Shown one piece after another: positions 45,933 through 56,778 of a stretch of DNA of 64,000 bases (positions within the stretch are counted from its first letter, which is position 1; each line of letters starts with the position of its first letter). Source of the stretch: a bacterium (GTDB taxonomy: Bacteria; Myxococcota_A; Bradymonadia; UBA7976; UBA1532). The notes under the pieces are model-generated. The model was not told the origin of the DNA. It did no database searches and saw only the letters and a list, made by a program, of their open reading frames with translations. The stretch lies in assembly GCA_030427205.1 (NCBI GenBank), contig JAUHXC010000026.1:62001-126000 (forward strand), given 5' to 3'. A program made the position numbers and the translations under genes.

Positions 45933-48308
45933 TCAGCGCATCATCTCGAACCGCAAGGTCTCCGCGCCGACCAGATCGGCGTGGCGCAGCCGCCCGTCCT
46001 CGACCGGCGCGTCGTCGAGCCACACCCCATCGAAGCGATACACGTCGGCGTCGGCGCCCCAGGCCTCGACGGTGAGCGTGCCGTCGGCGTGGTCGATCTC
46101 CATGCGCGGGAAGAGCGGCGAGGCGGTGTAGTACAGGTCGCTGCCGGCCACCGGATAGATGCCCATCGCCGCGAAGAGGTACCACGCGCTCAGCGTGCCG
46201 CCGTCGTCGTTGCCCACCAGCCCCGCCGGCGCGTCCGCATAGGCCCCGCGCTGGATGCGGCGCACCTGCTCGGCGACGCGCTCGGGGCGATCGGTGGCGT
46301 GGTAGAGGAAGGCGGCGTGGATCTGCGGCTCGTTGCCGTGCCAGTAGTACAGATCGGGGATGGTCGGGGTGAAGCCCGGCTCGCCGAGGCGCGACTGGTC
46401 GAAGAACGCGTCGAGCGCGTCGCCGAGGCCCGCCGGTCCGCCGAGCAGCCCGGCGAGGCCGTCGGGGTCGTGAAACGCCGAGAAGCGCCAATGCCAGGCG
46501 TTGCCCTCGACGTAGGGCCCCGCGCCCATGCTGATGCCCGTCGTCTGCACCGGCATCAGCGTGCCGTCGCGCATGCGCGGGAAGAAGAAGCCCGACTCGG
46601 CGTCGAACAGGTTGCGATAGTTCTGGCCTCGCTCGAGCAGCGCCGCCGCCTCGGGGCGGTCGAGCATCAGGCCCAGCCCGCCGAGCATGTGGTCGCTATA
46701 GGCGAACTCCAGCGTGCGCGAGACCGAGCCGTCGCGGCCGTCGGCGGCCACGTAGCCCAGCGCGAGGTAGTCTTCGATGCCCGAGCGGCCGGCCCGCGCC
46801 ACCGGGCCCGAGGCGGCGCCGAGCAGCGCTTCGAACGCCGCGTCGTAGTCGATCCCGTCGAGGCCCTTGGCGGCGCTGCCGGCGAAGAGCAGGTCGGCGC
46901 TCGACCCGATCATGCTGCCGCTGTAGCTGGTATTGGCCGGCCAGCGGGGCATCGAGCCGCCGTCGGCGTACATCGCCATGAGCGAGCGCAGGCAGTCCCG
47001 CTGCACGTCGGGGTCGGTGAGCACGTACCACGGGTGCAGCGTGCGGAAGGTATCCCACAGCGACAGATCGGTGAGGTAGGTGAAGCCGCCGCCGTGCTCG
47101 TCGGGGTGGTGCACATTCCCGTCGAGGCCGCGATAGCGCCCGCCCTCTTCGGAGAAGCGGGTCGGCATGGCGTAGGCGTGATACTGCGCCGAGTAGAAGA
47201 TGCGCCGCTCGGCCTCGGTGCCGCCGGCGATGCGCACCCGGCCGATCTTGTCCCGCCAGGCGTCGTGGGCCGCCGCGGCGACGTCTTCGAAGGGCCGCGC
47301 GCCCACCTGAGCGGTCAGGTTGGTCTCCGCCTGCGGGCCGTCGATGTACGAGATGCCCACCCGCAGCTCGACCGGCACGTCGCCCACGTCGTCGAAGGCC
47401 AGGGCCAGCGCCGCCTGCGGGCCGCTGGCCTCGCTCGCTTCGACGAAGGCCTCGCCGTCCCAGGCGTAGGTCGCCACCGGCGGCGGGTCGATCCGCATCA
47501 CCGCGCTGAGGGTGAAGCCCTGGCTGCGCGCGGTGAAGCCGGTGTTCCACTCGACGTGGGCCGACAGCTGCCCGTCGGCCCAGGCGACCCCCGCGTCCAC
47601 CGGCGGCGCGTCGGTGATCGAGGCGCCGGCGTCGACGATCAGGAAGACCCGCCCGTCGTCGGCGAAGGTGTAGCGATGCAGACCCGCGTGGTGGTTGGCG
47701 GTGAGGTCGACGGCCACCGCCGGATCGGTCAGCCGCACCCCGTAGCGCCCGGGGATCGCCGTCTCGGTCGCTTTGTCCATCGGCGCCCAGCGGGCGCCCG
47801 GAGCCGGGCCGTCGAGCGTCGCCTGGGGCAGCACCCGCAACAACCCCAGATCGGCGACGCCGGTGCCCACCAGCCGCACGTGGCTGAAGCCGCGCACGTC
47901 GGGGTCGGGGTGGTGGTAGCCGCTGAAGTGGTGGAAGGTGACGTGGTTGCCGGCGTTGGTGGTGTCCGGGCCCAGGCGCAGCATGCCCAGCGGCATCTGG
48001 GCCGCCGGGGTCAGCGCCGCGTAGCCGAAGCCGATGCCGCCGCTGCCGATGAACGGGTCGACATAGGTCATGGCGGTGTCGGCGTCGACCACCGGGCCCG
48101 GATCGGTCCAGGCGACCGGCGCCGCGTCCGGCTCGGCGTCCGCTGTGGGTCCGGCGTCCGCCGTCGGCTCTGCGTCCGCCTCCGGCTCTGCGTCCGCCGG
48201 CTCTGCGTCCGCCGGCCCCGCGTCCGCCGGCCCCGCCGCGCCGTCGTCGTCGTCACATCCGCCTGCGGCCAGCGCCAGCGCCGCCGCGATCCACCACCAT
48301 CGAGCCAT
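45933..48308 (-). CDS. GH92-family alpha-mannosidase lipoprotein
   Basis: A 791-residue secreted glycosidase of family GH92, calcium-dependent exo-mannosidases that trim alpha-linked mannose. It has a lipobox (AGGC, C18) followed by four aspartates and a Pro/Glu/Ala-Asp repeat spacer (about 25-65). The catalytic region starts with VDPFIGSGGIGFGYAALTPAAQMPLG and has the family end signature GNDDGGTLSAWYLFAAMGIYPV, with the expected catalytic acid residues. GGAGGGTG precedes the ATG. On the cell surface it could feed on glycans of prey or host, or trim the cell's own glycans. Confidence 0.93.
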   Translation of the reverse strand: MARWWWIAAALALAAGGCDDDDGAAGPADAGPADAEPADAEPEADAEPTADAGPTADAEPDAAPVAWTDPGPVVDADTAMTYVDPFIGSGGIGFGYAALTPAAQMPLGMLRLGPDTTNAGNHVTFHHFSGYHHPDPDVRGFSHVRLVGTGVADLGLLRVLPQATLDGPAPGARWAPMDKATETAIPGRYGVRLTDPAVAVDLTANHHAGLHRYTFADDGRVFLIVDAGASITDAPPVDAGVAWADGQLSAHVEWNTGFTARSQGFTLSAVMRIDPPPVATYAWDGEAFVEASEASGPQAALALAFDDVGDVPVELRVGISYIDGPQAETNLTAQVGARPFEDVAAAAHDAWRDKIGRVRIAGGTEAERRIFYSAQYHAYAMPTRFSEEGGRYRGLDGNVHHPDEHGGGFTYLTDLSLWDTFRTLHPWYVLTDPDVQRDCLRSLMAMYADGGSMPRWPANTSYSGSMIGSSADLLFAGSAAKGLDGIDYDAAFEALLGAASGPVARAGRSGIEDYLALGYVAADGRDGSVSRTLEFAYSDHMLGGLGLMLDRPEAAALLERGQNYRNLFDAESGFFFPRMRDGTLMPVQTTGISMGAGPYVEGNAWHWRFSAFHDPDGLAGLLGGPAGLGDALDAFFDQSRLGEPGFTPTIPDLYYWHGNEPQIHAAFLYHATDRPERVAEQVRRIQRGAYADAPAGLVGNDDGGTLSAWYLFAAMGIYPVAGSDLYYTASPLFPRMEIDHADGTLTVEAWGADADVYRFDGVWLDDAPVEDGRLRHADLVGAETLRFEMMR

Positions 48309-48479
48309 CGGTCACCCTCCGTTTGCTGGGCGCATCTTCCACGTCGTCCGCGATCGATGAAAGCCGCCCGATCGAGACGTCTGCGGTCTTCTCGTTTCGG
48401 ATGTGACATGCTGGATCCCAGCCGTGGATCCGTGCCCCGTGAGACCGCGCCGAGCCCGACCAAGCAGAGGAGCCATTCG

Positions 48480-49766
48480 ATGAGCAACGTATTCGAAGAC
48501 GCCGTCGCCCGCCTGCGCGGCCTGGGCAAAGCCGCCGGGATCGCCGCCGAGGTGATCGACGCGCTGATGCAGCCCAAGGCCACGCTCTCCGCCAGCCTGC
48601 CGGTGCGCATGGACGACGGCAGCACCCGCTACTTCCCGGCGTTTCGCTGTCGCTACAACGACGTGCTCGGGCCGGCCAAGGGCGGCATCCGCTTCCACCC
48701 GGGCGTCAGCGCCGCCGAGGTCAAGGCGCTCGCGCTGTGGATGACCATCAAGAACGCCTGCGTCGACCTGCCCTACGGCGGCGGCAAGGGCGGGGTCATC
48801 GTCGACCCCAAGCAGCTCAGCCGCATGGAGATCGAGCGGCTCTCGCGGGCCTACATGCGGGCGATGGCCGACTTCGTGGGCCCCGACACCGACATCCCGG
48901 CCCCCGACGTCTACACCAACGCCCGCATCATGGGCTGGATGGCCGACGAGTATCAGGCCATCGTGCGGCGCAAGGCCCCGGCGGTCATCACCGGCAAGCC
49001 GCTCGGGCTCGGCGGCTCGAAGGGCCGCAGCGAGGCCACCGGCCGCGGGGCCTTCCACGTCGTCGAGCAGTACGCCGAGCACACCGGCCTCGACCGCAAG
49101 TCGACCACCGTCGCCCTGCAGGGCTTCGGCAACGCCGGCTACCACGTCGCCCGGCTCATGCAGCAGGCGGGCTATCGCATCGTCGCCATCAGCGACAGCA
49201 AGGGCGCGATCTACAAGCAGGACGGCTTCGACGTCGAGAGCGTCTACAAGGTCAAGCAGGAGAGCCGCCAGCTCAAGGGCGTCTACTGCGAGGGCTCGGT
49301 GTGCGAGATCGTCGACCACGAGACGCTGACCAACGCCGAGCTGCTCGAGCTCGAGGTCGACATCCTCGTGCCCGCGGCGCTCGAAGACGTCATCACCGAG
49401 AAGAACGCCGGCGCGATCAAGGCCAAGACCATCCTCGAGGTGGCCAACGGCCCGACGACGCTCGCCGCCGAGCAGATCCTCGCCGAGCGCGAGGTCGACG
49501 TGCTGCCCGACGTGCTCGTCAACGCCGGCGGGGTCACGGTGAGCTACTTCGAGTGGGTGCAGAACCGCCAGGGCTACCCCTGGACCCTCGAGACCGTGCG
49601 CGAGCGGCTCGAGGCGCAGATGGAGTCGGCCTTCTGCGCTGTCGCCGAGGCCCGCGAGACCGACGCCTCCACCTGGCGGGCGGCGGCCTACTCGGTCGCG
49701 CTGCGCCGCATCGCCGCCGGCATCGAGATGCAGGGCACGCGGGAGTACTTCTCCGGCGACAACTGA
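48480..49766 (+). CDS. gdhA: Glutamate dehydrogenase
   Basis: A 428-residue NAD(P)-dependent enzyme joining 2-oxoglutarate and ammonia to glutamate. The N-terminal substrate domain has GPAKGGIRFHP and the catalytic lysine K103 in PYGGGKGGV; the C-terminal Rossmann domain has GFGNAGYHVA. The length and the IPAPDVYTN motif fit bacterial glutamate dehydrogenase. AGAGGAG lies eight bases before the ATG. It is divergent from the GH92 gene. The choice of NAD or NADP cannot be settled. Confidence 0.95.
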   Translation: MSNVFEDAVARLRGLGKAAGIAAEVIDALMQPKATLSASLPVRMDDGSTRYFPAFRCRYNDVLGPAKGGIRFHPGVSAAEVKALALWMTIKNACVDLPYGGGKGGVIVDPKQLSRMEIERLSRAYMRAMADFVGPDTDIPAPDVYTNARIMGWMADEYQAIVRRKAPAVITGKPLGLGGSKGRSEATGRGAFHVVEQYAEHTGLDRKSTTVALQGFGNAGYHVARLMQQAGYRIVAISDSKGAIYKQDGFDVESVYKVKQESRQLKGVYCEGSVCEIVDHETLTNAELLELEVDILVPAALEDVITEKNAGAIKAKTILEVANGPTTLAAEQILAEREVDVLPDVLVNAGGVTVSYFEWVQNRQGYPWTLETVRERLEAQMESAFCAVAEARETDASTWRAAAYSVALRRIAAGIEMQGTREYFSGDN

Positions 49767-49819
49767 TCGGGCGGGCAACTGATCGGAGGTCGCTGATCGG
49801 GCCCGGCGCGAAGCGCGGA

Positions 49820-51052
49820 TCAGGTCAGGGTCAGCACCGCGATCTCCGCCGGCACGCCGACCCGCATCGGCGGCCCCCAATAGCCGGTGCCCGGGTGCAC
49901 GTAGATCCAGGTCTTCTCGTCGTGGCGGTACAGCCCCTTCACATAGGGCTGCACCAGCTTGACGATGGCCGCGAACGGCCAGATCTGCCCCCCGTGGGTA
50001 TGCCCCGACAGCACCAGGTCGACCCCGTGGCGGGCGGCGTCGAAGACCGACTTGGGCTGATGGGCCAGCAGCACCACCGGCCGGTCGGTCGGCCGGCCGC
50101 CCAGGGCCTTGTCCGGGAAGTGCCCGTGGTCGCCGCCGAAGCCCTCCGCCCGCCAGTCGTCGACCCCGGCGATGTCCAGCTTCGCGCCGCCGCGCTCGAC
50201 GGTCACCCGCTCGTTGCGCAGCACCTTGATGCCCAGCCGGGTCAGCTCGGCGATCCACGGATCGGCCCCCGAGTAGTACTCGTGGTTGCCGGTGACGAAG
50301 AACGTGCCCAGGCGGCTCGTGATGCGCCCGAGCGGCTCGGTGTGCGGCCCCAGCCGGCGCACGGTGCCGTCGACCAGATCACCGGTGATGGCCACCACGT
50401 CGGCGTCGAGCGCGTTGATGCGATCGACCAGATCGTCCATGAACGCCCGGCCGATGGTCGGGCCGACGTGCACGTCGGTGATCTGCACGATGCGCAGCCC
50501 GCGCAGCCCCGCGGGCACGCCGAGCGGCACCTCGATCTCGCGCAGCTCCGGGGCGGCGAACGCCGACTTGAAGCCCGCCGCCGACGTCGTGCCCGCGCCC
50601 AGCGCCGTCACCGCCGCGACCCCCCGCGAGATCGCGACCCGCCGACCCGGATCGGCCGGGGCCGGGCCCTCGGCGTCGTCCCGCCGCTGCCGCCAGCGCA
50701 CATAGGGCACCCGCAGCAGGTCGACGAGGAACAGCAGCGGCACGGTCACCGCGATGACGCCCATCCAGCCGAAGGCCAGAAAGCCCACCACCTCGCCCGC
50801 CGCCCGGGGCAGCACCCGGCTGCCGGGCAGGCCGAGCACGAGCAGCAGGGCCAGCAGGGCGAGCACCGCGCCGCCGACGCGCCGCTGGCGCCGATCGGCG
50901 AAGACGTCGCGCACGAAGCGGCGATAGAGGTAGAGGTGCGTGCCGACCACCAGGGTCAGCCCGATGGTCAGGACGAGCACGAAGCGCAGCACCGGCGGCA
51001 AGGCGGACTCCCGTCGCAGAGGGGCGTGAGCGCCGACGGCGATCGTCGGCAT
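49820..51052 (-). CDS. Membrane-anchored metallophosphoesterase (YkuE-like)
   Basis: A 410-residue protein with three or four N-terminal transmembrane helices (the first near residues 22-42), a twin-arginine-like RR segment, and a calcineurin-type phosphoesterase domain in the C-terminal half. The metal motifs are present: QITDVHVG, ITGDLVD, TGNHEYY, and LSGHTHGGQIW. Members of this group act on lipid-linked or UDP-linked substrates. The ATG at 51052 is preferred because a TATCTC box lies just upstream; a GTG at 51112 is an alternative. Confidence 0.9.
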   Translation of the reverse strand: MPTIAVGAHAPLRRESALPPVLRFVLVLTIGLTLVVGTHLYLYRRFVRDVFADRRQRRVGGAVLALLALLLVLGLPGSRVLPRAAGEVVGFLAFGWMGVIAVTVPLLFLVDLLRVPYVRWRQRRDDAEGPAPADPGRRVAISRGVAAVTALGAGTTSAAGFKSAFAAPELREIEVPLGVPAGLRGLRIVQITDVHVGPTIGRAFMDDLVDRINALDADVVAITGDLVDGTVRRLGPHTEPLGRITSRLGTFFVTGNHEYYSGADPWIAELTRLGIKVLRNERVTVERGGAKLDIAGVDDWRAEGFGGDHGHFPDKALGGRPTDRPVVLLAHQPKSVFDAARHGVDLVLSGHTHGGQIWPFAAIVKLVQPYVKGLYRHDEKTWIYVHPGTGYWGPPMRVGVPAEIAVLTLT

Positions 51053-51207
51053 CGGGGAGATACCGCGGACCCGGGCGGAGTTTCCCGCCGATCCCCATCG
51101 CCGGGGGATCACCGGATGTCATGACGTGTCATGGGGTTGTCGGTGGACAAAATCGATGCTCGGCGGCACCCTTGGCCCATCCCGACTCACCGATTCCGGA
51201 GCAGCCC

Positions 51208-51798
51208 ATGGCCCGCAGCGTGGTCCGATTCTATTACGACGTCGGCAGCCCCTACTCGTACATCGCGGCCCACCGCATCCGGGAGCTGGCCAAATCCCGC
51301 GGGGTCGACGTCACCTGGCGCCCGTTCCTGCTCGGCGGGGTCTTCCGGGCGGCGGGCAATACCATGCCCGCCGCGGTGCCCGCCCGCGGGCGCTATATGC
51401 TCACCGACCTGCAGCGCTGGGCCGCGCGCGAGGACGTGCCGTTCAAGTTCTCGAGCAGCTTCCCCCACAATACGCTGCTGGCCATGCGGGTGCTCACCGC
51501 CGCCCGGGCCGACGAGCTGGTCGCGCTGAGCATGGCGTTCTTCCGCGCCACATGGGCCGACGACCTCAACATCGGCGACCCGGCGGTGATCGCCGATCTG
51601 CTCGGCGACGACGCCGACCGCCTGCTGGCCAAGGCCCGCGAGGTGGGCACCAAGAACCGGCTGCGGGCCACCACCGACGCGGCGGTCGCCGCCGGGGCCT
51701 TCGGCGCGCCGACCTTCGTGGTGGGCGAGTGCATCTACTGGGGCAACGATCGCCTCGAGTGGGCCCTCGACGCCGCCCGCGCCCGCGGCGAGGACTGA
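51208..51798 (+). CDS. DsbA-family 2-hydroxychromene-2-carboxylate isomerase-like protein
   Basis: A 196-residue kappa-class GST/DsbA-fold protein. The start RFYYDVGSPYSYIA has the family's Ser in place of the CxxC active site, and the WRPFLLGGVF, GAFGAPTFVVG and WGNDRLEW segments are typical of HCCA isomerases. These glutathione-dependent enzymes act in aromatic degradation, but no other pathway gene is present, so the substrate is open. GGAG lies upstream of the ATG. It is convergent with gpmI. Confidence 0.9.
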   Translation: MARSVVRFYYDVGSPYSYIAAHRIRELAKSRGVDVTWRPFLLGGVFRAAGNTMPAAVPARGRYMLTDLQRWAAREDVPFKFSSSFPHNTLLAMRVLTAARADELVALSMAFFRATWADDLNIGDPAVIADLLGDDADRLLAKAREVGTKNRLRATTDAAVAAGAFGAPTFVVGECIYWGNDRLEWALDAARARGED

Positions 51799-51812
51799 CG
51801 CGCCGGACCCCG

Positions 51813-53468
<1,656 letters not shown>

Positions 53469-53508
53469 CGTCGCGCCTCTCGTGTTTCAGCTGTGCGTCA
53501 CGGCCGCA

Positions 53509-53517
53509 GTGTAGCAG
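53509..53517 (-). promoter_or_regulatory. Extended -10 promoter of gpmI
   Basis: On the minus strand TGCTACACT (53517-53509) is an extended -10 (TGn plus TACACT). No good -35 is seen, which is common for extended -10 promoters. The leader would be about 34 nt. Confidence 0.4.
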
Positions 53518-53683
53518 CCGGGTCGAGGTGGAGCACGCGGACCACGCCTCCACCGTCGACGGGTCGGCGATCGGAGTAGCCGGGCTCCAACCATGACCGA
53601 ATTGTCGCGCTTCGGCCCCGCCGGCGCGGCTGGCATGGCCGTTGCGAACCCGCTCGGGCACAACCACCGCGGGAGGACCGCAT

Positions 53684-54856
53684 ATGAACCGTCGCCTGAT
53701 CGCGTCGACCCTCGGCGCCTCGCTGCTCGCCCCCGGCGCCGCCGCGCTCGCCGATCCGATGATCAGCCCCGGCATCACCTTCATCGGCATGGGCGGAGAC
53801 GGCCCCATGAGCGGCTTCAGCGCCGGCGCCGAGCTGACCGTCAACCACATCACCGACGGCCGGCTCTTCGACGGGGTGCACTACGGCGGGCTCTTGCAGT
53901 TCGAACTCGACTTCGACGGCAACTTCCGCCTCAGCGCCGGCGGTCAGGCCTTCGGCCCCTTCGTCGGCGCCGAGCTCGCCTGGACGGTGCGCTTCGGCGA
54001 CGCGCCCACCGCCAACGGCGTGATGCTCAACCCCTTCTTCGGCCTGGGCTACGTCAACGTCGCCTGGCGCAACCTCTTCGACGTCGACGGCTACACCCCC
54101 GGCGCCGTCGTCAGCCTCAAGGTGCCGGTCGGCGACTACGGCCAGATCCTGCCCAGCGGCCGCCCGCTGCGCGATGCGCACGGGGCGGCGCACAAGCCGC
54201 GGGTGGTCGTGCTCGGCCGCCGGCCGCTGCCCGCGCCCGCCGCCGACCTGCCTATGGCCAGCCGCGTCGCGCTCGGCCGGGCGTGGCTCGAAGACGCGCG
54301 GGACGAGCACGCCGCCGTTGACGCGTTTCGCAAGCTCGCCCGCCAGCTCGCCGCCCGCGGCGCGCCGCGGGCGCTCGTACGCCGCGCGCTGCGCTCGGCC
54401 CGGGACGAGGCGCGCCACGCCCGCGACTGCCTGAACATCGCCGAGGCCCTGCTCGGCCTGCGGCTGGCCCTCATCTCGCCGCCGGTGCCCGACGGCCCGC
54501 TGCCCAACCTGCCCACCATGGCCGTCGAGAGCCGGCTCGACGGCGCGCTGGCCGAAGGCGCCGCCGCCCGCGTCGCCGCCCTCGGCGCCCGGCGAGCCAC
54601 GGTGGCCCCGGCGCAGCGGCTGCAAGCGGCGATCGCCCGCGAAGAGGCAGGCCACGCCGAACTGGGCCGGGCGATCGAGCGCTGGGCCGTCGAGGCGGGC
54701 GGCGCGCCGGTGCGCGCGGCCCTGGAGAAAGCCGCGCCGGCCGACCCCGACGCGGTCGACGTCGGCGCGGTGGCCCCGCACGGCGACGAGGCCCTCTGGC
54801 GCCGCTGGGGCCGCGCCTCGGCGAGCGAGCGTCGGGACGCCTGGGCCGCTGTCTGA
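53684..54856 (+). CDS. Exported protein joining a barrel-like domain to a ferritin-like diiron domain
   Basis: A 390-residue protein with a signal peptide (cleavage near ALA-DPMI). Residues about 25-165 are strand-rich and barrel-like (ITFIGMGGDGPMSGFSAGAELTVN, LQFELDFDGNFRLSAGG, FFGLGYVNVAWRNLF). Residues about 195-350 are helical with the metal ligands of a ferritin-like diiron site: E208, then E242-x-x-H245 and E321-x-x-H324. This arrangement is unusual because diiron ferritin-like proteins are mostly cytoplasmic. GGGAGGA fixes the ATG at 53684. The role could be metal storage or oxidation at the cell surface, but this is inference. Confidence 0.78.
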   Translation: MNRRLIASTLGASLLAPGAAALADPMISPGITFIGMGGDGPMSGFSAGAELTVNHITDGRLFDGVHYGGLLQFELDFDGNFRLSAGGQAFGPFVGAELAWTVRFGDAPTANGVMLNPFFGLGYVNVAWRNLFDVDGYTPGAVVSLKVPVGDYGQILPSGRPLRDAHGAAHKPRVVVLGRRPLPAPAADLPMASRVALGRAWLEDARDEHAAVDAFRKLARQLAARGAPRALVRRALRSARDEARHARDCLNIAEALLGLRLALISPPVPDGPLPNLPTMAVESRLDGALAEGAAARVAALGARRATVAPAQRLQAAIAREEAGHAELGRAIERWAVEAGGAPVRAALEKAAPADPDAVDVGAVAPHGDEALWRRWGRASASERRDAWAAV

Positions 54857-55614
54857 TCGACTCACATCGAGACTTGCCCGCTCGGCGCGCGATCTTCCAG
54901 AGCCGACGTCGAAGCAGGTCGAGGGCGCAGCGCGTTGCCCAGATTCTTGTCTTCCACCGCTTTCGGTACTCCTGCCCGGGCGACCCTCGACCTCCAGCCA
55001 CTTCCCGGCACAGGTGCACCGGCCAGGCTCGTCCGCCAGCCGCTCTCGAGCACACCTGCCCGAAATCGGCTGGGCATCCAGACCCCGCATGAGGACATGT
55101 CCTCATGCGCACCCTCGCCTTCGAGGCCGATCGGGGCACATGTGCCCGAAATCGGCTGGGCATCCAGACCTCGTATGAGGATATGTCCTCATGCGCACCC
55201 TCGTCTTCGAGGCCGATCGGGGCACATGTGCCCGAATTCGGCTGGGCATCCAGACCTCGTATGAGGACATGTCCTCATGTGCACCCTCGCCTTCGAGGCC
55301 GATCGGGGCACATGTGCCCGAAATCGGCTGGGCATCCAGACCTCGTATGAGGACATGTCCTCATGCGCACCCTCGTCTTCGAGGCCGATCGGGGCACATG
55401 TGCCCGAGATTGCCTCGACGGTGAGCCTGAGCGGGCCAGGGGTGCACGCGAAGGTCTGGCCAGCGAGATCTCGAGAGAGGTGGTCGGTCGATCGGTCGAG
55501 ATGACGGCGGTCTGGGCAACGCCCAGGGTGGGCACGGCGGTTCGGGCCGCCCGCGCCGCCGACCCCCGCGCGATCGACGGCCGATTCCCGCGCCCGTTCC
55601 TGTATCGTGCCGCC
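54857..55614. other. Gene-free region holding the palindrome array
   Basis: 758 nt without a supported gene. 55048-55405 is the palindrome array. 54857-55047 holds decayed traces of the same repeat and nothing else recognised. 55406-55614 has no clear feature apart from a TATCGT box at 55603-55608, six bases before the next start codon. Confidence 0.7.
55048..55405. repeat. Array of ACATGT-centred palindromes with exact 43-bp spacing
   Basis: Two palindromes alternate: ATGAGGACATGTCCTCAT at 55089, 55175 (one mismatch), 55261 and 55347, and GGGCACATGTGCCC at 55134, 55220, 55306 and 55392. A decayed copy lies at 55048. Centres are always 43 bp apart, so the whole unit is 86 bp, in four copies with few changes. 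All sites lie on nearly the same face of the helix. Because 86 is not a multiple of three, a repeated peptide is ruled out. The array lies upstream of the sugar-nucleotide operon. Confidence 0.9.
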
Positions 55615-56694
55615 GTGCCCACCGCCTCGACCATCGCCGACCCGCCCGCGGCCCTGCTCGATCTGCTCGCCTGCCCGCTGAGCGGCGAGCCGCTGCGCCT
55701 CGAAGGCGACATGCGCCGCGGCCGGCTCGTCAGCCCCGCCGGGCGGGCGTATCCGGTGATCGGCGGGGTGCCCCGGCTGCTGCCGCCCGACCTGCTCGGG
55801 CCCTTCCTCGAGCGGGCGTTTCCCGACGTGCTCGACGACCCGGCGGTGGCCGAGACGGTGGCCGGCGCCGCGCCGCCCGACGCCGCCGTGCTCGAGACGC
55901 TGGTGGCCTATGACTATCAGCACGTCGAGCTGGCCGACGCCGTGCTGCCGGTCGACGAGTGGCGCGCCACCTGGAGCCGCTTCCAGCCGGGCATCGAGCC
56001 GCGGGCCTTCGCCGGGCAGACGGTGCTCGAGGTGGGCTGCGGCGAGGGGCGTCACGCGTGGCTCGTCGGCGAGCAGGCCGGCGGGCTCGTCGGGCTCGAC
56101 CTGTCCCGCGGGGTCGAGGTGGCCCGTCAGCGAGACCGCCGGCGGAATACGCTCTACGTGCAAGGCGACCTGCACCGCCCGCCGCTGCGGCCCGGCGCCT
56201 TCGACGCGCTCTACTCCAACGGCGTGCTGCACCACACCCCCGACCCGCGGGCGGCCTTCGACGCGGTGACCCCGCTGGTGCGCCCCGGCGGGCGGGTCTT
56301 CGTGTGGGTCTACGGCCTCGACGGCATGGCGTGGTGGTATCGCGCCAGCCACCTGACCTGGCTGCGGCCGCTGTCCAACCGGCTGCCGCGCCCGGCCCAG
56401 GTGGCGCTCGCCGCCGCGGGCACCGCCGCCCTCGAGGCGGGGGTCTGGCTGCCGGCGCGCGCCCTGCGGCGGGTGGGCCTGGATCACGTCGCCGAGCGGC
56501 TGCCCTTCGCCGACGCCGCCGACCGCCCGCTGCAGGCCAAGCTGCGCCGGGTCTTCGACCGCCTCAACCCGCCGGTGACCCACTACCTCGACGCCGACGC
56601 ACTGCGCGGCTGGTTCGCCGCCTTCGACGACGTCGCGATCGTCGACGCGGCGGGTCAGGGCTGGTCGGCCCGCGGGCGGGTGCCGACGCCCTGA
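55615..56694 (+). CDS. SAM-dependent methyltransferase with N-terminal Trm112-like segment
   Basis: A 359-residue protein. The first 65 residues are a Trm112-like segment (LLACPLSGEPLRLEGDMRRG...YPVIGGVPRLLP) with only one of the usual cysteines. A class I methyltransferase follows with VLEVGCGEGRHA and YSNGVLHHTPDP. The GTG at 55615 is chosen because it starts the Trm112-like segment and follows a TATCGT box. It heads the plus-strand cluster of sugar genes, so a sugar or lipid-linked glycan is a likely substrate. Confidence 0.83.
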   Translation: MPTASTIADPPAALLDLLACPLSGEPLRLEGDMRRGRLVSPAGRAYPVIGGVPRLLPPDLLGPFLERAFPDVLDDPAVAETVAGAAPPDAAVLETLVAYDYQHVELADAVLPVDEWRATWSRFQPGIEPRAFAGQTVLEVGCGEGRHAWLVGEQAGGLVGLDLSRGVEVARQRDRRRNTLYVQGDLHRPPLRPGAFDALYSNGVLHHTPDPRAAFDAVTPLVRPGGRVFVWVYGLDGMAWWYRASHLTWLRPLSNRLPRPAQVALAAAGTAALEAGVWLPARALRRVGLDHVAERLPFADAADRPLQAKLRRVFDRLNPPVTHYLDADALRGWFAAFDDVAIVDAAGQGWSARGRVPTP

Positions 56695-56778
56695 GCCGCC
56701 GCCGTCGACGATCGCGGGCACGGCGTGGCCTCTCGAAGACGGTGCGGTTAAGCTCGACCCTGCGATTGGGGGAGCGCG

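Noticed and set aside
51118..51134. Direct repeats of TGTCATG between the phosphoesterase and isomerase genes
   Set aside because: Only two short copies ten bases apart, without a clear promoter relation, so chance cannot be excluded.
55089..55106. Resemblance of the array core to the p53 half-site pattern
   Set aside because: The match follows from any ACATGT-centred palindrome with purine-rich flanks and has no meaning in a bacterium.
55048..55405. Palindrome array read as a CRISPR array
   Set aside because: Both palindromes and the stretches between them are repeated, so there are no unique spacers, and no cas gene is in the window.
54862..55504. Short open frames crossing the palindrome array on both strands
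   Set aside because: The 86-bp period shifts the frame at each unit, the frames lack ribosome sites, and their products show no family match.
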